The notes beneath the pieces were generated by a model that was not told where the DNA came from, made no database searches, and saw nothing but the letters and a program-made list of their open reading frames with translations. Below, in pieces: positions 35,860 through 45,900 of a stretch of 64,000 nucleotides of DNA. The position numbers were made by a program, and so were the translations under genes. The stretch is from Cryptomeria japonica (taxonomy: Eukaryota; Streptophyta; Pinopsida; Cupressales; Cupressaceae), in assembly GCF_030272615.1 (NCBI RefSeq), contig NC_081413.1:608504209-608568208 (forward strand). The letters are read 5' to 3'. Positions within the stretch are counted from its first letter, which is position 1, and every line of letters starts with the position of its first letter.

Positions 35860-36205
35860 TGGTGTTCTTTTTAGCCAAGATAGTAAAATGAAGTGTTCGT
35901 TTTATCCAAGATTGCAAAATTATTGTTCTATTTTAAACTCAAAAAATAACAAGTTGATCGTTCTTTTTAGCCCATATTGCAAGATGTGAATGTTCGTTTT
36001 AGCCAAGATTGCAAAAATGATAGTTCGTTTTAATCCAAGATAGCAATGTGATTGTTCTTTTTAAACTAAAAAAAAATAACAAGTTGATTGTTCTTTTTAG
36101 CCCATATTGCAAGATGTGAATGTTTGTTTTAGCCAAGATAGCAAAAATGATAGTTCGTTTTAATCCAAGATAGCAATGTGATTGTTCATTTTTAGACCAA
36201 TATAG
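35860..36205 (-). repeat. 31-bp tandem array with 129-bp higher-order unit
   Basis: Units such as GTTCGTTTTAGCCAAGATTG recur about every 31 bp. Four of them form a block repeated almost exactly (35925-36053 and 36054-36185). Minus-strand reading gives repeats around LKRTI, without sign of a real gene. Confidence 0.8.
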
Positions 36206-36359
36206 AAAAATGAAGACAATGTGAATGACTATCCTAGGATTGATCAATTTTTCCAATTATAACATGTTAAGGAATTATTTTTTCCAATTTTGACACTTTC
36301 AACACCTGCAACAATATGTTAGAAAGAGGCTCCTTATGTCCTGCACAAGATGTAAACCC

Positions 36360-36665
36360 AAAATTAAATTAATCATATTAACACAAATCACACTAACAAA
36401 CAAATTAGATCTAAATTAATAAAACTAATTTAAATCTAATCGAAAACTAAATTAAAAACTAATTTAAAATCTAAATTAGAACTAAATGAAAGACTAATTT
36501 AGAAAAATCTTAATTTAAAGACTACTTAAAAAAATAACAATAAAAAAAAATCTAATTTTAAATAAAAACTATTTTAAGAAACTTTAAAAAAATCTATTTA
36601 AAAAGACTAATTAAAAAAATAAATTTTAAACAACTAATTTAAAAGTCTATTCTAAAAAAAGAAAA
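36360..36665 (-). repeat. AT-rich short repeats (ACTAATTTAAA type)
   Basis: Irregular repeats of CTAATTTAAA and relatives in the inner leader. They continue after the LINE at 38564-38620, which shows that the LINE inserted inside them. Confidence 0.7.
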
Positions 36666-36677
36666 TTCTAAACAACT

Positions 36678-38019
36678 TGATCACTCTTCTTTCCTCCCTT
36701 TGGGGTGTTTTTGTAGCAGATTATTTTGAAATTGTGACTAGTGGACCCCTTAAGCTAGCTAGATGGAAGTCGATTGATTTCTTAGATGTTGATCAAAGCA
36801 TGAAATTAGATTTTGAAAAGATTTTGGGGGATAGAATTGTATTTCTTTCTAATTCTGAGGATGAGCTTATTTGGACAAAGAATATTTCTGGTAAGTACAC
36901 TGTTAAAGATGGTTACAACTCTCTTATGGTTGCTAAAGATTTATCTTCTTGACCTTATAAGTTGTTTTGGCATTCGGCTTGTCTTCCCAAAGCTGGAGCC
37001 TTTGCTTGGTTGGTAGTTCAAGATAGAGTCCTTACAGGTATGAGACTAGACAGGCTTGGTATTACTGTTGTTTTCCCTTGTGTCCTTTGTAACAAAAATT
37101 TGGAATCTTCTTCACACCTGTTCCTACATTGTGATTATGCTTATGAATGTTGGCAGTGGTTGTTTGAGAAGTTAAATATATCCTTTGTTATTGGTAAGGA
37201 TCTCATTTCCAATTTTAGATCTTGGCCCTTTATGTTTGCCTCGTCTTTTTATGCATGCCTTTGGATCATATCTCCATCTATTGTGATTTGGAATGTTTGG
37301 CTAGAGAGAAACAACATGATATTTAAAAAAACAAGGTCTCCTATGTCTGAGTTCTATTAAAAATTGAGTCTTCAATCTCTGAGGTTGCTTTGTCATTTAT
37401 TTATAAGAATTTGGAAAATCTTACTTCTTTTTCGCACTAGGATAGTAGAGTTACTAGAGTTTGGAAGTTGCTGTTAGTTTTACCCTCTCATGGTTCAATT
37501 TTAAAAAAGAATGATGCAATAGGTAAGAGATGCTCTGCTAGATGGAAACCTCCTCCGCAGGGGCACTTTAAACTGAATTTTGATGGGGCCTCTCATGGTA
37601 ACCCTGGGCCGGCTGGGGTAGGCATGGTAATTTATGATCACAATGCAAATTTGATTCGAGCTAAGTGTCATGCTATTGGTTTTAAAACTAACAATTATGC
37701 AGAATTTCATGCTTTGTCTTTTGGATTGGATATGGAAATCTCTTTGGGAATTAAGGACTTAATGATTGAAGGTGATTCTATGGTGATTATTCAATGTGTT
37801 ATGAAAAAGAAATCGAATTGTTGGAATTTGCAGTATATACTTGATCCCATTTTACAAAAATTAGAATTGTTTGAATCTTTCTTGGTATCCCATTGTTACA
37901 GAGAAGTTAAAAAGATTGCAGATTATTTGGCAAATTTAGCCATTGATAGCAATGCTAATCAGCGAGAGGTGGGTTTTGAGGAAATTCCTTCTAGGGTATG
38001 GGAAGGTTTGCAACAATAG
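36678..38019 (+). pseudogene. LINE ORF2 C-terminus: zinc-binding RT domain and RNase H
   Basis: First part SEDELIWTKNISGKYTVKDG, then after a TGA the zf-RVT segment KLFWHSACLPKAGAFAWLV, PCVLCNKNLESSSHLFLHCD (C-X2-C ... H-X4-H-like zinc motif). After a frameshift near 37360 an RNase H follows (37560-37940): FKLNFDGASHGNPGPAG, NNYAEFHALSFGL, MIEGDSMVIIQ and EVKKIADYLANLA, with Asp, Glu, Asp and final Asp present. Endonuclease and RT cores are absent because of 5' truncation. Ends at TAG after WEGLQQ. Confidence 0.85.
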
Positions 38020-38501
38020 TCATATGATTTTCTTGAGTAATGTCGATGTAAAATTGTATGATGATAATTATTCACGCTTTCCCCTTTCATTTCAAGTATT
38101 CATGTTTGTTGTCTAGAGAAGAGTTCAAGGTCATGGTATTTGATATAATAGTGTTTTTCCAAAGGTTTTTTGATACTTTCTCTTTTGGTAAGAAGGTTTT
38201 TGGCTCATGGGATTTGGCACAGGGCTTTGGAAAATTTTGTCTTCTTCCATTGATAGCAGCTATGGAGTCTACATTTGAAAATTATCCGACGGTTTTTTTT
38301 GGCAAATTGTCATATGGGCACTATGCAAAACTGATATTATATGTGTTGTGCCCGCATTTTGTATGTGGTTTTGGGTGGGGTGTATAAATTGATCCGTTAG
38401 ATACTATAGGTTTATTTTATGAGCTGTGACTGAAGGTTTTCTTCCCAGGGTTCTTTCCTCTAGTATGCTCTTTGAATCCTGTGTAAAAAATAAAAAATAT
38501 T

Positions 38502-38538
38502 AATAAAAAGAGTTTAGTGGAATAATCCACTTTTTATT
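38502..38538 (+). other. 3'-terminal hairpin of LINE
   Basis: AATAAAAAG (38502-38510) pairs with CTTTTTATT (38530-38538), and inside it AGTGGA pairs with TCCACT. A stem close to the 3' end fits a recognition structure for the LINE reverse transcriptase. Confidence 0.5.
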
Positions 38539-38625
38539 GAAATTTTTTTTTTTCTAAACAACTAACTAAAAAGGCTTATTCAAAAAAAAAGAAAAAAAAC
38601 TAATTTAAAAGAAAAATTCTATTCT

Positions 38626-38643
38626 TTCACGTCGGGTTCACCA
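38626..38643 (-). promoter_or_regulatory. Primer-binding site, tRNA-Trp
   Basis: The plus strand TTCACGTCGGGTTCACCA equals the 3' end of plant tRNA-Trp including CCA as I remember it, 18 bases without mismatch. Two bases separate it from the 5' LTR. This fixes the element's orientation independently of the ORFs. Confidence 0.8.
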
Positions 38644-38645
38644 AA

Positions 38646-40460
38646 TGATGCCATAGAAATGGGGACAAGGCAACAACAAAGTTCAATGTTAATAAGTTAG
38701 TTTCAACCATAAAACCAAAACAAAGAACTAAAAACCATTCCAAACATATCAAAAGAGATTTCAAAAAAGCATGAAAGAAGTTTAACAAAACAAAAGAAAG
38801 GAGAAGAGCCTCCCTAAGATGCTTCCATGATGCCTTTTGATGCGTCTCCTTTGTTTCTCCCCTCTCTAAGTCCCAAATGAGTGTAGCTCTCAGCTTTTAG
38901 CACTAGCCATGGATGCCATATGGATATTCAAGATGGTTGGATGTGATAAACAAATGCTATGCAAGTGTAGATAGTGATGCTATGAAAAAGTTCTATGCTA
39001 ATACCAATATAACAACAATACTCTAATGTGTCCTCCTTTGCTTGAGGAGAAGGGTTCTATTTATAGAAGAAATGGGGAAATGAAAGGTTAAGATTGAACA
39101 ATCTTAATAAGGGTTAGGATTGAAAGATATTCAATCCATGTGAGGCTTTCAACCCAATCCCATGTTGACAAGTGTCACCATGAGGAGGCTTGAGAGGAGA
39201 GATAAGGAGCATTAAATGTTTGAGGGGACATGATGGTTACCCTGGGGGGTTGGGTTAGGGTTAGGTTAATGGATATTCCTTTTATCCAAGGGATAAATGA
39301 ATGTGCAAGGGTTAAATGGTTACTTTAGTCAAAGAAATAAATGCTTTGAAGAGACCCATGAGTCAAAAGGATGGTTAAGTAAGAGGAAAGTCTCTAACCA
39401 AAGGTAAAAGGTGAGTTAACCATAAATGGTTATGTAAGAGCCTTTAATGGTTTGGAAGACTTTAGAGGTTAACCATTTGAAGACATAAAGCCTTTAATGG
39501 TTATTGAAGACTTTGGAGGTTTTTGAGAAGTGACTTCCTTTTATTTAGGAATGCGACGATGATTAGGATAGGATTGGGATAATTAGAAGGAGTTAGAAGA
39601 ATCTAGAAGGGATTTAGGCATGCAAGTGGATTTTGTAGGAGAATGCAAGTGGGAGGAATTTTGGGATTTTCAATTAAAATAAAATCATTTATTTCAATTA
39701 AATGGTGTAATTTGCATTTGGATAGATATTTAAATAAATATTAATTTATTTAAATGTGAATATGAATTTTGGATTTTATTTAAATAAACCTTAATTTATT
39801 TACATGAGAAAAAGGAAGATAAAGCATTAAATGCTTGAAGACTTTGAGGGAAACCATTAAAGGCTTGAGAAGACTCTAGAAGGAAGCCATTAAGTTTGAA
39901 GACTTTAAGGGAAACCATTAAAGGCTTGAGAAGACTCTAGAAGGAAGCCATTAAGTTTGAAGACTTTAAGGGAAACCATTAAAGGCTTGAGAAGACTAGA
40001 AGGAAGCCATTAAGTTTGAAGACTTTAAGGGAAACCATTAAAGGTTTCTAAGTGGGTGAGGATAAATAGGATTTTAAATAAATAATTTATTTATTTAAAA
40101 TAGTTGTGCAACTTGCATTTGTAGGAAAATGCAAGTGGGTGGAGGATAAAGGTGATTTAAATAAATGTTAATTTATTTAAATGTGAGAGATGAGATTTTG
40201 GAGGATTTAAATAAATATTAATTTATTTAAATGCGAGAGAAGATTTAATTAAACAAATATGATTTATTTATTTAATTAATGGTCCGAATTTGGTTAAGTG
40301 AATTAAATCAAATAAATTGAATAATTTATTTAATTAATAGGAGAAGAGGGTTAAGATGAATTAATTAAATATTAATTTAATTAATTATTGATTGATGGTT
40401 AAATAATCAAATAAATACTAAATATTCATTTAATTAAGTGGACAGATTTATGTGACTACA
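38646..40460 (-). repeat. 5' LTR of inner Tat element
   Basis: 1815 bp, matched by 22820-24696. TATA box CTATAAATAG at 39057-39066 (minus). The 61-bp repeat is at 39837-40044. Confidence 0.92.
39837..40044. repeat. 61-bp tandem repeat in inner 5' LTR
   Basis: About 3.4 units, one fewer than in the partner LTR; one unit has lost two bases (AGACTAG for AGACTCTAG). Confidence 0.85.
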
Positions 40461-40465
40461 TTAAT

Positions 40466-42587
40466 GTTCAACTATTGTGTTTTGATTTTTGTTATCATGC
40501 TTTCTAAGTGACTCAAGGATGTCTTGTACTAGAGAAACAAGGATGGAACATGATCTTTTATTTGTCCGCTGCCTATTAGTTAATCATTATTACTGTGCAA
40601 ATGTGTCATGGGACATGATCGATAAAATATCATTGATGACATTTTGGGTTTGCATATGAGGATGATTAACTTTTGTCTGTTTGCACACAAGCAATACTTA
40701 GGTCATCTTGGTCCATTATACCTTGATGCTTGTGTTAACTTGCAATATTAAGATCCAGGTAACCGGTGCTTAGGCCATCATGGTTCATTATACCATCAAT
40801 TTTTGCACTTGCTTACCACATTTTCAAGGCTCAATGATGATAAAAAGCATGATCAAAGTGACTGGTCCGAAGATAGCACGTCATTACTTGCATAATTGCA
40901 AATTTAGATTAGATTGCATGTTGCATTCAAGGTGCATAAGGGATCAAATTTCATTTTCAAGAGGCTAAGGTCAAGTGATGTTATCTCTCATATTAAGTGA
41001 TTGAGTACATTGGACATCAACAAAAATAAATAGTTCATGCATCATGCATTTTAGATCATAACATTTCATTGCATTGCATTTCACCAGCATACAGTAGATC
41101 ATGTAATCATTTAGTTAATTCGTATATTGCGTATCTCACATCATTATAGCATTGCATTTCACATCCGTTACGTGAGAAATCATAAAAAAGTAACAAAAAG
41201 AAAGTATATCATATAGTCAGCATCTCATACCATTGCATATGCATCACATAGTACATAAAATTATTCATAAAACATCATTTCATAAATCATTATTGCACTG
41301 TAGAATCATAGCATCATTTCATATTCATCGCATATAGCACCATTGCATCATTCTTACATAATAGAATTATGAAATCATTCATCTTAAAAAGCATAAACAT
41401 CTCAAATAGGATTTGTCATTCATTGTATCCAATCATCAATAAAACTCATATTCATCACATAATCACATAGGCATATATCATGTAAATATTACATCAACAT
41501 CGTAAATACACATTCATTACATAATCATATACATCGCTCAACATTGGTAGATCCATCATATATATATTATGTCATAAAATGCATATATCCATCATATCAT
41601 CCATCATATAGAAAGTAAATGCATAGTCATGTAAGTAAATGCATCCATAATATAAAACTGCATCGTACAATAGTAGGGCAATCAGGTAAGCTGCATCTCA
41701 TATATCATAAAAAATAATCGAGCTCCAATGTACAATGATATCACAAAAATATCGGAGATACATCACATGAATCATCATTATCTCATCAAGGTGTATTTAA
41801 TATAATAAAAAAGGTGTGATATCTCATGTATCAAGAGGGGCGATGTGTTGAACTCTTGCTATACCACCTCTTTGCTAAAGCTATCAACAAACCCCAGTTA
41901 ATCATATACTGGGGCATATCAATCAATGAGGATAGTCCACATCGATCAATCAAATCAAGCTCTACCTGTGTCAGACACGAGATCAACTGACATGTCTTTG
42001 AGAATCACTCCTGAGATTGGATAACACCAATGTTCTCCTGTTATCACATCAAATCAATGTATCGGTTTTTGATTATCGATTCATTTGTGAATCAATCAAT
42101 CAACCTAATAAGCTCATGTGAGATTCGATCAACCTCGTTGAGCTTTCATCATCGACTCTCATTCCTCATGAGGTCGTTTCTATCTATCCTATCGACCTAT
42201 TATCATCACGGTAATCAAAATTGATAAGAATCCATCAATCAGGTGACCAAATTATTTATTTTTTTTAAACAATCTGGCATAAAAATGCCAATCTGTCTCA
42301 TCAAAACGCAAAAATCGCACAAGCTCGTGCAGTGATCAAGATTTTTTCTTTATCGGGAGATTAATCAAAAAATTTAAAAATCTCTAAAAATCTAAAAATC
42401 ATTATAATTCCCAAAAAATTCAAATTTGCAAAAAATCTTAAACAATTGAAAAATTTCCGATTTATCTCCTGAGGGGGCATCCTCAGATCTGTCATCCAAT
42501 AGTTAGTGTCTTGGGCATTTTATCAAACTGAATCAGCAACAGTGATCAATTTTTTCTTTGAATCGATATGTTGTCACACATCGCTTC
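40466..42587 (+). other. Outer Tat 3' region, right of inner insertion
   Basis: Untranslated. 41030-41830 is rich in CAT-containing words (CATTGCAT, CATCATAT) without fixed period. Ends with hairpin CGATATGT, TGTC, ACACATCG at 42564-42583 just before the polypurine tract. No supported ORF. Confidence 0.5.
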
Positions 42588-42601
42588 AAAGAGGGGCAAA
42601 A
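42588..42601 (+). promoter_or_regulatory. Polypurine tract of outer Tat element
   Basis: AAAGAGGGGCAAAA directly before the 3' LTR. Shares AGGGGCAAA with the inner tract. Confidence 0.75.
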
Positions 42602-43623
42602 TGAATACACTACAAAATAGTCTGGAGAATTGAATTAATTAAATACGAAAATATTTAATTAATATGACCTTTATTCCTCTACTATATAAATAAATCCAAT
42701 AATTTATTTATATGGTTCATTTATTCCTATTCTTCCCACTGTAATCACCTTCTTCTATTTTCTAATTAAATATACAAATTAATTAGTTTGTGTATTTAAA
42801 TTCCTCCTTTCATTAAATTTGAATTTAAAATTTGAATTTAAGCACATGTTCCTACTCCTAACCACCTAGCCTAACCACATGCTAACCTAACCCACCCAAT
42901 CCAACTAAGGGTTTAACAAATCTTATTCCCTCCAACTTCTTATCCTAACCATCTTTTGAGTGTCTACCCTCTCTTGGAGAGACGTGGCATCGATGCCACA
43001 TGTCTCTTATCTCCATGCCACTTGCCCCTTTGTTGGCATATGGTTGGAGATTATTTTCTACTCGTCTCCTTAGGAATGACAAGTGTCCATCTACTCAACC
43101 TCTTTCCAACTTCTTCGATCTCGACTGTTGATTTATCCAGACTGAATCTGCACCGTCGATTCTTGCCACCTCACCTCTGGTCATGAGAATCTTATAAATA
43201 CCCCCTCTTTTGGCTATGAGAGGACCTTAGCATTTTGAGCAATTTAGTATTCTAGTAATCATTTCCAGCATTTTCTTAATCATAGCTTAGTATTGTTGCA
43301 TCATAGCATAGTAGAATAATATAATTGTAATTACATGGCTTTCATGGTAGCTTAATCATAATGTAGCATTAGCATAGATCTTGCATTAGTGTTTTGCATC
43401 ATAATTGCATAATCAATGCCCATTTCTTGAGTTGTCACTTTGTTAAAATCATGTATTCGAGAGTCATCAATTGAATCGACAAAGTCCTCAGGGTTAGGGA
43501 GGGATGAGACAACATTGGGGAGTATTTTGATTGTTTTATTTTGTTTTCCTCAATACCATGTTTCATTGAGTATGTGTGATTTATATGCTTTTTAATGGAT
43601 TAAACAAAATATTTTTGCACACA
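42602..43623 (+). repeat. 3' LTR of outer Tat element
   Basis: 1022 bp, from TGAATACACT to TTTTTGCACACA. TATA box TATAAATA at 43193-43200. Contains the perfect 16-bp palindrome GTGGCATCGATGCCAC at 42984-42999, which is degenerate in the 5' LTR. Confidence 0.92.
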
Positions 43624-44125
43624 GTCCCTACATGGAATGAGAATATTATGCAATAAATACCTATATGATGTGGCAATGTGATAGATATCCATTTTATGCA
43701 AGCATGCAATATAATCAATATGTGTCTAGATATGGTAATGAGTCTTTGTCTAGATATGGTGTCGAGTCTTTGTCTATCAGGTAAGCACTATTTAAAATCT
43801 CAACCATAATCTAGTGTTAGTGATAATAAATGTCTCTTCAATTTGTTTTATCCAATAGATGCAATAAATTGGAGAGGAGAAAAAAATATGATAATGATAA
43901 TAACATTATAAGCATGTAAGCACATATAAAATCATATAGTATGTAATGACTATCATGAGTAAGGATTTAATGACAAGTAAAACAAATTGAATAATAATGA
44001 TGTAAGAATATATAATTAGGAGGTGAGAAGGTTCCCTCAATGTTTCCCTTAGTGGAAAGATAAATCATGTAGGAACAATATGACACATGGCATGTTGATC
44101 AAGCATGGGATAAATGGCATATGTG

Positions 44126-44289
44126 TAAGAATTATATATTTCTAAAATAGCATATAGGCATCATTGTTAGCATTGAAACAATAATCTATGCCAATTTATC
44201 ATAGTTATAAGAATTATATATTTCTAAAATAGCATATAGGCATCATTGTTAGCATTGAAACAATAATATATGTCAATTTATCATAGTTG
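44126..44289. repeat. 82-bp tandem duplication
   Basis: Two adjacent copies (44126-44207, 44208-44289) beginning TAAGAATTATATATTTC differ at only a few bases, so the duplication is recent relative to its surroundings. Confidence 0.9.
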
Positions 44290-45020
44290 TTTGTTTTATA
44301 AATATTTTTTATATTTAAAGCAACAAAAACTGATAATGATACCAAGTAGGTTGTTTTATAAATGTTATGAAGTGATAATGATAAGAATAAATATGTAATG
44401 AAAAAAATGCCTAAAAAATATGGTCATGTCATCTATTATAGCCAAAAATATGTTTCCTTGCATATAAGACTATGGATCTCAAAAATAGGGAATTTATGGC
44501 TAAGAGGGATCAATGGGTAACAATGAATGCTTAACAATAGAAAATTGAGAGTGATAGATAGAGTTTGTGCATGCATCAAGTGGGGTGAGCTTTTAGATGT
44601 GATAAGTTCATTTCATCTATTTTTTATTTGTGTTTTTTCATTTAAATAAAATTTAATTTAAATTTTATTAAAAATACATAGGTATTATTTTAGTAAGTCA
44701 TAGAAGTGAACCACATCATGTGGGATTAAAGTCATCTACATATTAATTCGATGTTTAATCAATTATGTATCACGTTTATGCGATGTGTGAATTTGATTTG
44801 TGGGATTGAATAACTATTTCTGTGATGTTTATTTATTGATCAATAATTTGTATTATTTTTATCGTTAGATGTTAACTAACAATAAATTTTATGTTCAACT
44901 GTGAGTGAAAATGAATTCAATATTTTAAAGTAACTCCAAGATTATCAATTAGTTGAGGGTATGACGTTGTCATTATCTGTAATTATATATGGGCATTATT
45001 TGATGTCACCAAGTTTATAA

Positions 45021-45900
45021 AAAATAGTCTATTTACCTCAATTTTTCAATGATGCTCACATGCTTGCTGCCCTTTCAAAGAGGTGAGACTTAAACACTTA
45101 CACCTTTCATCTTTTGACTAGCAATATTGCTACTCTTCAAGATGATTGGTTTATTATGAGGCATCCTATCAAAGATAGACATGTATAGGTGTACTACAAC
45201 ACACTACAACAATATTTTTTAGGTGCACAAGTGGTGTATTAGCCATGTCAGTAATGGGAGGGACAATATCCCATATATTGATAATATAGTTAGATGGGTA
45301 TCCTAGGGAAATAAGTAGTTTCTTGAAATGATTGTTCTTTGGGTCTTATCAAATGTAAACCATTTAATTATTTTATATGTTTAATCTAAATTACACAAGA
45401 GATTGAGAAGTTTCAATGGTTGTTTGCATGAGGTTGTTGTATATCAACTAATTTATATGATGGTTTACATAGGTTCATGAATTATGGAGGTACATGGATT
45501 TGAGCAACATATCTTTTACAACTATGGTGTATGGGCATATATACATTCCATGCTATTTAGAATTGCCCATTACCGCAAAAGCATGTATGCCTTTTATTCT
45601 TCAATGGGATATGATCCATATTAGTTATTGACAAGAGAATCACATTATTAGGTTGACATCAAAATGTTAATTGACTAACACCATGCAAGATCACGTGGAG
45701 GATACATGGATATATAGTTAGTTTTGTTGATGGTAAATTTTAACTTGGTGCATTATCCCCTCTTAATTTTTCTACAAAAATATTTATGGATGAGTACTCA
45801 ACATTATAAGATGCAAAGAGATTGCCTCCATTATATGCATTAGATGCCCTTGGGGATTCATCACCATTGATAGTATATTAAGAAAAAACTAGGGGAGAGG
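45021..45900 (+). pseudogene. Plant mobile domain (PMD) relic
   Basis: One frame reads NDAHMLAALSKR, a stop where the family has Trp, DLNTYTFHLLTSNIATLQDD, then RHPIKDRHV. This follows the plant mobile domain signature (LVERWRPETHTFHLP, TLQDV, GLPIDG). Later fragments with stops and frame changes (YGVWAYIHS, YRKSMYAFYSSMGYDP) fit the next part of the domain. PMD proteins occur as host genes and inside MULE and gypsy elements; no flanking termini show which. Inactive. Confidence 0.5.

Larger units (their letters stand above)
36678..38551 (+). mobile_element. 5'-truncated LINE in inner Tat leader
   Basis: Flanked by a 12-bp direct repeat TTCTAAACAACT (36666-36677 and 38552-38563), the target duplication. 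Only the C-terminal third of ORF2 and the 3' UTR are present, the usual result of incomplete reverse transcription. The 3' end has TAAAAAATAAAAAATATTAATAA, a hairpin (38502-38538) and a short T-rich run. Confidence 0.88.
33975..38625 (-). other. Inner Tat leader, interrupted by LINE
   Basis: Noncoding leader between primer site and gag. From the primer site inward: AT-rich repeats, the LINE insertion, more AT repeats, the 31-bp array, a conserved block, then about 1.2 kb with one ORF (34306-34806). The order array, block, gag parallels the outer element. Confidence 0.6.
22820..40460 (-). mobile_element. Inner Tat-lineage Ty3/gypsy element nested in outer element
   Basis: LTRs at 22820-24696 (3' LTR in element sense) and 38646-40460 (5' LTR), ends TGTAGTCAC...CATCA, with perfect target duplication TTAAT (22815-22819, 40461-40465). 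Minus-strand order: LTR, tRNA-Trp-type primer site, leader with tandem arrays, gag, protease, G-patch-like region, RT, RNase H, second RNase H, integrase, polypurine tract, LTR. It has fewer stops than the outer copy and keeps the RT YVDD box, but its integrase has lost two catalytic residues. A LINE sits in its leader (36678-38551). Confidence 0.93.
9626..43623 (+). mobile_element. Outer Tat-lineage Ty3/gypsy LTR retrotransposon, split by nested insertions
   Basis: Order on the plus strand: 5' LTR, primer-binding site, long leader with tandem arrays, gag, protease, G-patch-like region, reverse transcriptase, RNase H, a second archaeal-type RNase H, integrase, 3' region, polypurine tract, 3' LTR. 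RT-RH followed by an extra RNase H is the known hallmark of the Tat clade (Tat, Ogre, Retand). The flanking pentamers are GTCCA (9621-9625) and GTCCC (43624-43628), a 5-bp target duplication with one change. Removing the solo LTR (17445-18553) and the inner element (22820-40460) leaves about 15 kb, within the range of this clade. All ORFs carry stops and frameshifts, so it cannot move by itself. Confidence 0.9.
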
